Shown: positions 21,990-32,944 of the stretch, in pieces
How positions within the stretch are numbered: position 1 is the stretch's first letter
Layout: the number at the start of each line of letters is the position of its first letter
NCBI GenBank assembly: GCA_019802505.1
Contig: JAFMOC010000952.1
Location: 62,001 to 126,000 of the forward strand
Direction: 5' to 3'
DNA from: Corydoras sp. C115
Lineage: Eukaryota > Chordata > Actinopteri > Siluriformes > Callichthyidae
DNA length: 64,000 bases
Translations under genes and position numbers: made by a program
Notes under the pieces: generated by a model
Databases searched by the model: none
What the model was told of the DNA's origin: nothing
What the model saw: the letters and a program-made list of their open reading frames with translations, nothing else

Positions 21990-23510
21990 GGATTAATTAA
22001 ATAATTAAATAAATGTGTTTTTAATTTATTTTTAATTAATAATAGTGATTCAGAATCACGAACAGTAACTGGAAGGCTATTCCAAAGTTGAGGAGCCTTG
22101 TGGGAGTACGCTCTTCCACCAGCAGTAATTTTATTTATTCTAGGAGCTAAGAGTAGACCAGCACCTTGAGATCGGAGCTCACGTGTTGGCTTGTACGATT
22201 GAATCAGCTCACTCAGATACTGTGGAGCCTGATTATGTAGAATTTTATGTTATCCATAAAGTTTTGTACTCAATACGAAACTTAACTGGTAGCCAGTGCA
22301 AGTTTGATAACACAGGACTGATATGATAAAACTTTTTGGTTTTAGTTAAAACTCTAGCTGCAGCATTTTGCACAAGTTGTAATTTATGTAATGATTTATT
22401 AGAACATCCTGTCAGAATTGAATTACAATAATCTAACCTTGAGGTAATAAAAGCATGAATTAGTTTTTCTGCATCTTGGAGGGAGAGGATATTTCGTAGC
22501 TTCGAAATGTTACGAAGGTGAAAAAATGCAATTCTAGTAATATTACTAATGTGCTCTGTAAAGGAGAGATCTGAATCAATAATGACACCGAGATTATTTA
22601 CAGATGAACTGGGTCTAATTAAAGAGTTATCATGGTTTAACATAGTGTTAGAAGCTTTGTTAATTTTGTCCTTGAGTCCAACTATCAGAAACTCTGTTTT
22701 ATCAGAATTTAGCAGTAGGAAGTTTTTTGACATCCATATTTTAATATCTTGGATGCAGTCCTCAAGCTTACTGACTGAACGACCATCATTAGGGTTAGCT
22801 GAAACATATAACTGTGTATCATCTGCATATGAGTGGAAACTGATTCCATGTTTACGAATAATTGATCCCAATGGAAGCATATATAATGCAAATAGGAGTG
22901 GACCCAGAACTGACCCTTGTGGGACACCATATTTAACTTTAGCAAGGTCAGAATATTGGTTGTTAACACAGGTGAATTGATCTCGATCTGTCAGGTAGGA
23001 TTTAAACCACTGGAGTGAAGATCCTGTAACACCCACAGTGTTTTCTAATCTATCAACTAAGATGTTATGGTCTATAGTGTCAAAGGCTGCACTAAGATCT
23101 AATAATACAAGAAAAGAGATTTGGTTATTATCAGAGGACATTAATAAGTCATTAACGACTTTAATTAAGGCTGTCTCAGTGCTATGATGAGACCTAAAAC
23201 CTGACTGAAAAACTTCATGAACGTTATTAGCTAGAAGATGGCGATTCAGCTGGTTGAACACAATTTTTTCTAGGATTTTAGAGACAAAAAGAAGGTTTGT
23301 TATTGGTCTATAGTTGGACAGTATTCGAGGATCTAAATTAGTTTTTTTAAGTAATGGTTTAATGACTGCACACTTCAAATTTTTGGGGACATAGCCTATT
23401 TTAAGTGATGAATTTATAATGTTTATAAAAGGCTCTGTAATATTTGGTAGGAGGCCTTTAGCAGGTTTGTAGGTATTGGGTCTAACATACAGGATGTTGT
23501 CTTTGTGTAA
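21990..23510 (-). pseudogene. L2 ORF2 reverse transcriptase
   Basis: A 377-codon open frame (22245-23378) covers the whole catalytic domain of an L2/CR1-group reverse transcriptase: SNYRPITNLLFVSKILEK, FQSGFRSHHSTETAL, LDLSAAFDTIDHNIL, YGVPQGSVLGPLLFALYM and the active-site FHSYADDTQLYVS. It then continues through the thumb (SRLDYCNSILTG, LHWLPVKFRIEYK). The frame shifts near 22250, after which NQAPQYLSELIQSY, KPTRELRSQ and a terminal helix are still readable to about 21990. Upstream, KIGYVPKNLKCAVIKPLLKK is in frame. This is the best preserved RT in the window, but it lost its N-terminal half to the LTR insertion. Confidence 0.93.
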
Positions 23511-23552
23511 TTAATGAGACAAGCTCATTTTTAGATATGGGGTTAAAGGTAT

Positions 23553-24714
23553 TGTCACAATCTGGTTGTAAGGATAGGTCTGGAGACGTGGATGCAGAAC
23601 AAAGTAGGTTTATTAATAAGCAAGGCAGAGGTAGGGTGGTGCAGGAGGAGGCGTGGTCGAGGGGAGTGTTTTCAACTGGACCCAGGCCGGGGTGATGAAC
23701 CTGGACGGAGGACTGGGCAGAGCACAACACCGAGCAAAACCAATAACCAAATAAAACAAAGTACACACTAATACTAACGCTGTAGTAAGAGAACCCTACA
23801 CTGGCTATGCGTGAAGAAAAATGGAAAGGACTAGTGAGGTTGTCTAGAGTAGACAAAATAACAAACCCTACGATAGAAAGAACAGGTGTGTCAACAAGAG
23901 TGTTATTCAAAAACCTGAAGGAAGAAAGCGTGGAGAAAGTGTTCAGAGAGGTACGGTGAACTACACGGGACGACGAGCGGCTCAGGAAGGAACTGCAACA
24001 AACAAGGGACGGGGGGACAGCGAGAGGGTTAATACAAAGGGAAGAAAACCATGTTAGTTCACCGAGAGAGAGCGTGTTAATAAACAGATCTGAACCGTTA
24101 GTATGCTGGGTGAACACTGAGACACGGACGCCCTCAGGTGGTGACGCGCCAGCGGAGCGAGCTAGGGTGAGCGCAAACTCCGCCCCACCCGGCCGAAGCC
24201 GAACCACCTGAGCGGACGGACAGAGACAACGATCGCTCCCGGGACGCAGGACTCTAGGGACAGGATGAACACTGAAAACACTGAAATGAACACTGAAAGA
24301 AAACACTGAAATGAACACTGAGGATTAGACAAAACAGAGGGAGCGATCACAGAAAAACACAGACGTTCACTCATGCAACGACAGAGACTAACCTAAACAC
24401 AGAGGTGAGAGCGCAGATGCTAACAAACAGCTAACACAAACAGACGCACACTCACCGAGACCAGATACACCACAGGACAAAAAGCTGAGAGACAGATCTA
24501 GAATAGAAGCCAAAAAATCGCTCGGTGTGTATGCAAGCAGGGACAATACTTCGCGTTCGTCCCGTGTGAAGACAGAGCTTAAATAAGATAAACGACCCAT
24601 CAAACAAATTAGCCTCACCTGGTGACGGAGCGAAAGCGGAACTAGAAGGTGGGGCTAAGGGAACGAGTGGCAGAGCGTGACGGAGAGACAGACGCAGACA
24701 CAGGATTTCTCACA
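23553..24714 (-). mobile_element. Solo LTR (1,162 bp) inside the L2 LINE
   Basis: Minus-strand ends are TGTGAG...GTGACA, with a perfect 5-bp target duplication GGTAT at 23548-23552 and 24715-24719. L2 sequence resumes on both sides, so this is a clean insertion into LINE ORF2 later reduced to one LTR. The 278-codon ORF (23482-24318) crosses the junction and is not a gene. Confidence 0.9.
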
Positions 24715-24843
24715 GGTATTTAACTCTTGTACTATATTATTTTCTCAGAAATCATTGAGGGTTGATTATTGGTTACACTACATGATGCAGTAGATGATTT
24801 CAGTTATATGTTTTCAATTTTATCACTAAAATATTTCATGAAA

Positions 24844-25998
24844 TCATTGTTGCTGAACTGTGAGTGAATCTGATTCAGTAGCACTTCGAGTTAATTTGGC
24901 AATGGTACTAAAGAGGAATCTTTGGTGGTTTTTGTTGTTCTCTATTAATTCAGAATAATATTTAGTCTTCGCTGCATTGAGTGCATGTTTGTACTCAGTC
25001 ATACTGTCCTTCCATGCAACCCTAAATACCTCTAATTTAGTTTGTCTCCATTTACGCTCCATGGTTCTAGTGGTTTGTTTTAGGGCACGTGTTTGATCAT
25101 TAAACCATGGAACGAGTCTTTTATCTTTAATCCTTTTTAGTTTAAGTGGAGCGACACTGTCTAAGGTTGCAGAAAACACGTGTTTAAGGTATTCCGCTGT
25201 GTTTTCAAGTTCATCGGGTCCTGATGCTGGTTTAATGTTTAATTCGGGTAAATGTTGTAGGAATGACACAGCAGTAGAGGAAATGATTGTACGCTTCATA
25301 TCATATTGCGGTTTAATGACTGGATCAATATCAATTTCTAAATCGTAGGTTATCAAATAGTGATCGGAGATGACCTCACTTAGTGTAACAATAGTTAAAT
25401 TATTAATGTTAATACCATGTGATAAAACTAAGTCTAATGTATGTCTACAGCATTGTGTTTTACCAACTACACTTTGAGTAATGCCCATGGAATCTAGGAT
25501 GGAGTCAAAGGCTGATTTAAATGAGTCTAGTGGGTTTTCAAAGTGAACATTGAAGTCACCGACTATTAAGTCTGATGAGATTACTATGTTAGAGAGAAAT
25601 TCACCAAATTCTTTAATAAACTCTGTATATGGGCCGGGAGGGCGGTATATGGTAATAAGTTGCATTAGATTGTATTTATTCTTCAATGCAGATGAGCTGC
25701 TTATGTTGAGTACAAGAGCTTTGAAGGATTTTGACTCATACTTATTATTATTAAGTGTTACATTCATGTTTTCTTTATAGATCATAGCCACTCCACCTCC
25801 TCATCCACTAAGACGTGGTTTATGAGCATAAGTGTAACCAGGTGTAGAGGCATCATTTAATGCTAGGTATTCATTGGCCCTAATCCAGGTCTCTGTGAGA
25901 CAAAAGACATTTAGGAAGTTATCAGTTATTATTTCTTGAACTAGAGCTGATTTTGATGAAAGTGACCTAATGTTTAATAACCTAAGTTTTAACTTAAG
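24844..25998 (-). pseudogene. L2 ORF2 apurinic-like endonuclease domain
   Basis: The frame shows an APE-type endonuclease, which nicks target DNA for retrotransposition. In order it has an N-terminal NIRSLSSKSALVQE, then VFCLTETWI with the catalytic glutamate, YRPPGPYTEF, LIVGDFNVHFENP, THTLDLVLS-like and VISDHYLITYDL with the catalytic histidine. A single TGA in frame near 25800 (SG-stop-GGGVAMIYKEN) breaks it and fits CpG decay of an arginine codon. The frame ends at 24844, after which LINE sequence continues to the LTR. Confidence 0.9.
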
Positions 25999-27099
25999 TG
26001 TTTCTTACATTACTTGAGGTTGTATTGATATTAATGAGATTTTTTTGGCACACTTTTTGGACTCTTTTTGTTTTTTGCTCACTGCGATACTTGATAACTG
26101 TCTTAATGGTATGGAACCTAGTTATTGTGGGTGACAACTCCTGGCAGTTCGCAGGCAGTTGGTTAGGCCATTCTGTCTGCTGCCTGGCCGTGGCTCTGAA
26201 TTGTCGATTTTTATTCCTATCTGAAGAAAAAACCTTATCGGCTATGTTATGTGACATGAGCACAGCAGCCTCCCGGGAAGGATGGATGCCATCCCATTTC
26301 AAAAGGCCAGGCCTTCCCTCAAAAGTAGACCAATCAATAATGGTAATGTTGTTTTCTGAGCACCACTTAGACATCCAGCAACGCAGCGACCATAACCTGC
26401 TGTAGGTTTCGCCGCCACGTCTAATTGGTAGGGGACCAGAGACAACTACTTCATCAGACATCATTGCAGTGGTTCCACACACCTCTTTAACATTAGCCTT
26501 AGTAATCTCTGACTGCTTGAGACGAATGTCATTAGTGCCGAAGTGGATAACTATTCTAGAGAATGAACGTTTAGCATTAGCCAGCACTTTGAGGTTCGCC
26601 CTGATGTCTGGAGCCCTGGCCCCCGGGATGCACCGGACTATGGTTGCTGGGGTCTCTAAGGGGGTAGCTATTCGCACGTGTCTGAGCTGGGAGTCGCCAA
26701 TAACCAGAGCACTTTTAGCAACCGGTCTCTCAGTGGGTGAGTCACTGAGTGGGGAAAATCGATTGGACACATGAATCCTAGAAGAGTGATGCTCAGTTCT
26801 ACGTGTACGTCGCCTGGTCGTTGCCTGGTCTTCACCCACTCGCCCTTCTGCGAGGGCTCTAAAGCCGTAGATTGAGGACCTGATACTGTGGCATTCGGGC
26901 TGGCTAAACTGGTCCCTGACACACCTTTACTAACAAGACCCTGTTCTAAAACCCGAATGCGCTCTTCTAGCACTGAAAGCTTCTCCGTCAGACTAAGGAC
27001 TAGGCTACACTTCTCACAGGCTGAATTATCAGTAATGATGTAGGAAGACTGTCTATACATACTGCACTGAGGGCACGCAACCAGAGGGGAAAGTGCCAT
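25994..27099 (-). pseudogene. L2 ORF1 with SGNH esterase domain
   Basis: The N-terminal part (MALSPLVACPQC, then SACEKC) has two CxxC pairs followed by a coiled coil (LTEKLSVLEERIRVLEQGL), typical of LINE ORF1 proteins that bind RNA and multimerise. One frameshift near 26835 leads into a SGNH/GDSL-type esterase domain: ALVIGDSQLRHV with the nucleophile serine, VIHFGTNDI with the asparagine, and WDGIHPSREA with the catalytic Asp-His pair. All four blocks are readable. Esterase-bearing ORF1 proteins are known from L2/CR1-group LINEs. Confidence 0.88.
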
Positions 27100-27350
27100 T
27101 GTAAAGTTTGTATATAAATGAAGAAATAAACTTAGCTTCGGGTGGGTAGAGATGTAAGGTTTTTTCCCACTGTTACAGCTGATGATGAAACAAAGCAGCA
27201 GCAGCTGGTGGAGATCCAACTCTAGTGAGTCTGGCTGTATTAGCGTCGGATGGAGTCCTGAAGGTTCTCACAATGCGGTGTGTGAAGATCAGCGTCGAGT
27301 CCAATAAAATCCGATCCGAAAATCCGAACAGTTGAATCCGGCGACACAGA

Positions 27351-28010
27351 TCAGGCGATACATACAAGAGAGAGACCCACCCTACCCTCATTGATGGGGA
27401 CAACCGGCCCTCCTGAAAAGCTGTCGCACACCCACGCCAAGTCTAGGCCTACCACAGACCAGAAAGTCCGGTACCACTCGGCAGAGAGACCATCTCCTCC
27501 AGGAGAGGTGTCCCCCCTCATGGTCTGCACAGCCTTAGCCAGCTCCTTGAGTGAGAGTTTGCCCTCTACGGTTTCCCGGTCCTGTGGGAGGGACACGGAA
27601 ATGGAGTCGAGGAACTCTTGTGTTCCTTGGCCCACCTCGCCCACGCTAAAAAGGGATGAGTAGTAGCTCGCCACAGCAACCAGTATTCCTGCATTTGTTG
27701 TTACCATGCGATCACCCACTCTCAGGTGCTGCATGTAGGCCCGCTTCTGCCAGGCCCTCACCTGATTAAAAAATGCCCTTGACGGGGTCTCGCCATGTAA
27801 TAACCTCTCCACCCCGGACCTAATGCAGAAACCCTGTGCTTCCTGGAGGAATATAAACTTTAGGGAGTCACTGTAAGATTTCACCCTCCCCATATCCCCA
27901 GACACCCGGACCTAATGCAGAAACCCTGTGCTTCCTGGAGGAATATAAACTTTAGGGAGTCACTGTAAGATTTCACCCTCCCCATGTCCCCCAGACACCC
28001 ACGAGTGCAG
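27351..28010 (-). pseudogene. E0 reverse transcriptase N-terminal part
   Basis: Frame 27351-27905 carries the region before and into RT motif 0: FLQEAQGFCIRSGVERLLHG, PSRAFFNQVRAWQKR, then SPGGDGLSAEWYRTFW and FSGGPVVPINEGRVGLSL. The palm with YADD is absent because the copy is cut at 27356. E3 shows the same blocks at 39010-39598. Confidence 0.85.
27816..28000. repeat. 92-bp tandem duplication inside E0
   Basis: The segment starting GGACCTAATGCAGAAACC occurs at 27816-27907 and again at 27908-28000 with very few differences. E3 has a single copy at the matching place. The duplication is private to E0 and recent. Confidence 0.93.
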
Positions 28011-28138
28011 CCCTACGTTTAGTCTGGTAACCGCCTCTCTCTTTTCCCGAGCCCTCCGCCTACCCCACACCTGACAAGAGTCTCTAATTTTCTCTTTTAC
28101 AAATTCCCACCACCTTAAAGAAGAACCAAACTGTGTTT

Positions 28139-28860
28139 TCATAGCCCTCCACCCAACATTTGCAAAGACTTCCGGCCCCAAAACCCCGGCCGGCAACCCA
28201 TATCTCCTACTGTGCATTCCACCGACACCAAACAATGGTCAGAGAACCAAACGGGAGAAACTGATTGTGACCAGATCTTCAACGCCGCTGGCACAAAGAT
28301 GTAGTCCAGGCGAGAGGAATCTCCCCTCGAGTTCTTCCATGTGGCCTGGGTGGGATCTCCACCTGCCGCCGTAGCAGCGTCCCTAAAGGCAGCGGACTCG
28401 ACCATTGCAGGCAGCTGGTTATGGGCCCTGACGTCCACATTGAAATCCCCCCCCCCACTATCAACAGTCTATTTGAACAAAAAAGGGCCTCTAGCAGTTC
28501 AAAAAAACCTGCCCTCTACCCTGCAACCGCTGGTGCATAAACACAAATTACCCTGAAATAGATATCACTCCACCTCCCGTCTACCAGCAGGACCCTCCCT
28601 GGCATCACGGAGGACCATGTAGAGATGGAGACATCTCATGATCCAAACAGAACCCCTACTCAGTCACCCCTACCCTGTCCAGCGGACCACACGGAAGGGC
28701 CCTTGGTCCAGTCTTTTGCAATTACAGAGTCAGACCCGTCTGGTGACAGATTGCATTCTTTTACTAGGACAACGTCGGCTGAGGACCGGGAAAGGAACCT
28801 GAAGATTGCAAGTCTTCTCTGCCGCTGACGGAGACCATGGACATTCACAGTTAACACCTT
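28139..28860 (-). pseudogene. E0 endonuclease domain
   Basis: The N-terminal strand (MLTVNVHGLRQRQRRLAIF at 28857) and VVLVKECNLSPDG lead, after frameshifts, to NSRGDSSRLDYIFVP and VWFSDHCLVSVEC. These are the end motifs of an APE-type endonuclease with the catalytic Asp and His. In site-specific Tx1-clade LINEs this domain is thought to set the target sequence. Confidence 0.82.
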
Positions 28861-29347
28861 GTACTCACCAATCTTCGTATTTGGGGAGGGTGTTGCTGGA
28901 CTGTACCCCCGACCAGGTCACGCCAACCTGGTCCGTACCTCAAAGGCCACGAAGACCTCCCTTATGTGGAACCGTAGCTCCGTAGATTTGTGAGAGGTAC
29001 AGAACAGGGCCTCCCCCAGGAGCATTACTTCCCTCCCGGTGGTGGCTCGACGGCAGAAAATTGACACATTTTTTGTGCCATTGCCGACCCCAGCTGGACA
29101 ATGGTTTTTCACCCACAATGTCTTTGTGGCATGCTGTACACTCTAGGAGGCCTCTCGCTACTCGCTGCTCCTGAGGGAACGCCGCCGCCATTTCCTCATT
29201 GCCTCCCAGGTCCAAACACGCTGGACAGACACTCTGGGAAGACGTTGTTGGGCACATTGGGACTCGACCCTGGGCCGACTTGCCCCTCACGCGGCCGACT
29301 GGCCTTTAACTTCAGGCCCGGGGAGGGGGGTGGCGAGTCTATATAGT

Positions 29348-29635
29348 CTATATAGCAGTCACTTCTGCAAATGTAGGCCTGCGTTCTGGACAAGTTCTGT
29401 ACAAATGTTCAGAGCTCCCACACAGGTTGCAGCTTTTGGGTTTTGGACATGCTGAAGAAATGTGGCCGTCCTCCCCGCACATCCTGCAACAGCTCCCTGT
29501 AAAGTTCACTTTCGTATGACCTGTTTTGCCACACCGACGGCAATAAGCAGACTGGGTTGGAAAGTACAAGTAGCCTTTGTTTGGGCCCAATGAGAAACTA
29601 CCCGGGGGGTAGCAAAGTCCAGAGGGAACTTCGCC
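29348..29635 (-). pseudogene. E0 ORF1 zinc-knuckle fragment
   Basis: Three CCHC-type knuckles follow one another: YCRRCGKTGHTKVNFTGSCC (partly decayed), CCRMCGEDGHISSACPK and CNLCGSSEHLYRTCP. These bind nucleic acid in the ORF1/gag-like protein. The same region is seen in E3 around 40728-41198 and, truncated, at 43887-44000. Confidence 0.88.
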
Positions 29636-29639
29636 ATTT

Positions 29640-31125
29640 ATAATCAGTTTATTCCTCTCCGCTCACCTACTGTACTTCTTCAGACATCTCTTCCTGGCTT
29701 TCTTTCTCCACATAGACTTCAGCTGGCATATTCCTTAAGGTTCCTGATGTCCCACCAGCACTTGCTTCTACTTGTTGTTGTAAATCCATATCCTCACTCT
29801 TCTGTTTATCCTTGACTCTCCAGGTGTTTGTTACTCTTCCGCCGCACTTGCTACATGGCTCTGCCTTTGGTCCTCGACTTCTGCTGTATTTCGTCTCTCT
29901 GCCGTCTTCCTCCTCCCTATCTGCCTGTCGAATACGATTTTTTTGCCTTCCTATTTGGCTGTCCAGCAGGTAGGCTGCTCAATGTTGGAAACTCCGTCTC
30001 ATTACTAAAGTCTAGGGCTGAAGAGCCTGTTTCACCATTCTCAGACATTCTGCCTGCTTCCAAAAGGTCTTCACTGGTCTCTCCATCTTCCAGGAAATTC
30101 ATCCCTAAATCATGGTACACATTCTCCATCCCTTGACTGTTCCCCTCTGGCATTGCCACTCTGTCTGCCCAGTCTAGGCTTGAGCTGGTGTTCTCCACGA
30201 GGTCCATTATATGTTGCAGACTTGAGTTAGCTAGAATCCCCTCTTGTAGGACTGCTACAGCCTGTTCATCCTTTTTACTGTGGTGTTCCTCCTCACTGTT
30301 TGTCTGAAAAGGTTCGTTTCTTGCCATTGCTTTCTGTGGACATTCTCGATAAAGATGTTCCTTACTCTCACACAGGCTACAGCTTTTATTTATTTTGCAG
30401 TTCACTGCAGTGTGCCCTTCTTTAAGGCACAGCGAACACCGAGGTCCTGGACACATCTCTTTTGTGTGGGAAGTGGATCCACACCTTCTGCAGTAGTTGA
30501 TTTGTCCTGGAAAGTGAAGGAAACCCCTATGTGGGCCAATAGCAAAGCTGCCTGGCGGGTAGGTGACTGCCCCTGAGTCTCTATATTCTTTAAAGCACAC
30601 TCTGTACTTGCGCTTTCCACTCCAGATTCCATGCTCATCTCTTAACAACTCTCCTTCAGAGATGTGAGAGCAATACCGAGGAGCTGTGGAGATGTGGGAG
30701 CAAGAAATGTCTTAACGTCTTGTTCTGGCAACCAAGGATTGTACATGTGAATTATCAGAGGAACCTTCACCTGTCTGAAGAGGGGATTCATCAGAAGACC
30801 GCGGAGAGTAAGGTGGTCTCGATTGTTGGAGCATAATTCAAAAAAGAGTGAGCTCTTCACAGGTGACACAAAGGTAAGATCCATGAAGCCAGCAGAACGA
30901 AATTCTTGGAGACAGAAAATTGCATTCACATCAAAATTGCAGAGTTCCTTCAAGATCTTCACCACGACCCAGGTCCTCCCGAAACGTTGTCTAACTTCGT
31001 CCATCGCGTCGTTTCCAATACTAATCCTCACAGTATTTCGCAGCCGCGCCTCTGGGGCGGCGAGAAGCGACTCGCGCTCATCCTCTACTCACTCAAAGAG
31101 GAGAGTGATGAGGGAACGTATCCAT
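29640..31125 (-). mobile_element. E1: third Tx1/Keno-like LINE, ORF1 region only
   Basis: The element runs on the minus strand from an apparent 5' end adjoining U2-derived bases (31126-31134) to about 29640, where E0 begins. It holds essentially only ORF1. The coding sequence differs clearly from both K1 and K2, so it may represent another family. The 3' part is missing. Confidence 0.7.
29917..31031 (-). pseudogene. E1 ORF1 with three CCHC knuckles
   Basis: Frame 30642-31031 begins MRISIGNDAMDEVRQRFG and contains LCNFDVNAIFCLQEFRSAGF and PLIIHMYNPWLPEQDV, matching the ORF1 N-terminal domain of E3 (LTVHMYNPHVPEEDI). A frameshift near 30648 leads into HGIWSGKRKYRVCFKE, a block shared with E3 and E4. 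Three knuckles then follow: YCRRCGSTSHTKEMC, CSLCLKEGHTAVNC and CSLCESKEHLYREC. The C-terminal part is acidic and serine-rich. ORF1 proteins of this kind form ribonucleoprotein particles with LINE RNA. Confidence 0.87.
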
Positions 31126-31134
31126 AGAACAGAT
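31126..31134 (-). other. Nine U2 snRNA bases between E2 and E1
   Basis: ATCTGTTCT (minus strand) equals U2 nt 38-46 and follows directly the A-tail of E2. The next U2 bases are replaced by the start of E1. It is the 3' target remnant of the E2 insertion. Confidence 0.75.
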
Positions 31135-31296
31135 TTTTTCTTTTGGAAAGAGTTTATTGTCACCATTTTATCTTATTACAATTTCAAAAAACATCAAATC
31201 AATATAAAATGTATTTACAAGGCTAAGACTTAAAAAATAAAAAATATAAAAGGTGTATCAGTAAAAAGCAATGTCAATACAATAAATAAGATGAGA

Positions 31297-31331
<35 letters not shown>

Positions 31332-31660
31332 GTAAAATTGTAATAAATCAAAAAACTCATTTAAAATAGCAATAAACATGTTCTAAAACCAGGTTAAATA
31401 GATACAACAAATGTTTTAAAAATGCAGTGGTTTTAAAATAACAATAAAATGCATTTTAAAACATCAAAACATTTGTAAAACCTCTGTTTAAAAGTATCTA
31501 TTGTCCCTGACCGGAGTGAGCCCCTCTCAAGCTGGCTCCATTCCACTCTCCAGATCACACTACTCCAGCGACTCAGCGGAGGTCCTCTCCCTTTGCCCGC
31601 TGCTCTTCTTTAGATTAGCCGTGTGCATCTACTGGAGCCAGGGACCGTGGGGTCTGGACC

Positions 31661-32944
31661 CTACCTACGTGCTGCCTCGGCCCCCCTCCTCCGACTGGCG
31701 TGGTTGAGTGCCTCCTGCAGCGAAAATTTTGCCAGCTTCTGTAATACGTGGAGGGGCACAGTCACCCGCTTCCCCACCAGCAGGTTCCGGGAGGTCCAGA
31801 TGGCGTCTTTGAAGCTGTTAAGAGTGAGCCAGAGCACCTCAAATTCTTTTGTTGCCAACTTTTCCTGGCCCACTCCGTATGCCGCTAGCCGGTACCTCAG
31901 CTTGTGGACCTCCCCTGCTGGCAGGCATGGGTATTGTGGGGGGCCGATCGTGGCCCATAGGTCCCTCGCCACACTGCACTCCCAGAGCACATGCCGCACC
32001 GTCTCAGGCGTGCCACACCCGGGACGTGGTCAGATGGGGTTCTTCGCCATTCCCCGGAAATGCATCACGGCCCTGACCGGGAGGATCTCATGAGCCGCCA
32101 GCCACGCCAGGTCTTTGTGACGGTTCTGGAGAGCGGGATGGGCCACGTTCCTCCAAACTTATTGGGCCTCACCGAGTGTGAGGCCAGGAATTGGGCTCAC
32201 CTCCTCCCAATCCTGGACAATAGAACACATACATTTGCTATTAGATAAAATGGTGACATTTTTCTCCTCCAAAGAATATTTCTTTAAAAACTTTTTTATA
32301 AAACAATATTCATTAGGAAGGTTAAAAGCAACTGGTGTGCGCAAGTCAGGCTTTAAAATTTTTAAGGTCCTTAAATATGAGCCCATCCAGAACTTCACCA
32401 TGGCTGTTGTCTTTTTGTTTCCGGATGGGCTTGTTGCATATTTAAAATGCAGGGCGGTGAACAGACTTCCTAAAAACAGGTGGGGGTCTGGGAGGCCTTT
32501 TCCACCATTTTCGTGTTTCTTCTTTACGATTGTTCTCCTCAGTCTCTCCCGCTTGGACCCCCACAAGAAATAAAACACCGCCCTTTCCAGTTGGGATAAA
32601 AAGGACCTGGGGGGACTAAAAACAGAGCATGTCAATAAAATCAAGGGTAAAATTACAGCTTTAATGATTAAAATTTTACCCTCTATAGTCAACTGTCTTA
32701 GTCCCCAAAACCCTAATCTTTGCCTAACTATGCATATCTTGTCAGTCCAGTTGCCCAGTCCACTTCCCTCTTTGTCAAATTTAACACCTAAATTTTTTAA
32801 ATACGTTTCCTTAAAATCTACATCTAAATTCGGTCGTTCGTGTCCCCATGGCCCAAAGAGCTGGGCCTTGGACTTACCTCTATTCAGTTTGGCGCCCGAG
32901 GCCCTTCCGTACCAGTCCGTCAAGTCGAGTGCTCTTTGGGCCAA
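31661..32944 (-). pseudogene. E2 ORF2 RT thumb and C-terminal domain
   Basis: Frame 32159-32944 continues the RT from ALDLTDWYGRASGAKLNRGK through VILPLILLTCSVFSPPRSF and GGKGLPDPHLFLGSLFTAL. Frame 31661-31999 is the C-terminal zinc-binding-like part (MRHVLWECSVARDLW) and ends in an arginine-rich tail. Almost the same tail closes the E4 ORF. Confidence 0.87.

Larger units (their letters stand above)
21965..27355 (-). mobile_element. L2-type LINE, nearly full length, split by an LTR
   Basis: The element carries ORF1 (25994-27099) with an esterase domain and ORF2 with endonuclease (24844-25998) and RT (21990-23510). A solo LTR (23553-24714) interrupts ORF2. Its 5' edge (about 27355) abuts truncated LINE E0 and its 3' edge lies next to the 5' end of the L1 at 18868-21940. 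Order of events: L2 insertion, then LTR insertion followed by internal recombination. Confidence 0.85.
27356..29635 (-). mobile_element. E0: truncated Tx1/Keno-type LINE (family K1)
   Basis: A minus-strand copy missing both ends. It starts within ORF1 at the zinc-knuckle region (29635), runs through endonuclease and the RT N-terminal part, and stops at CTCTTGTAT next to the L2 5' end. It is closely similar in order and sequence to E3 (37210-41817). A 92-bp internal tandem duplication lies at 27816-28000. Confidence 0.85.

Noticed and set aside
23482..24318. 278-codon minus-strand ORF
   Set aside because: It lies in the solo LTR and crosses its boundary into the L2. The openness is by chance and composition.
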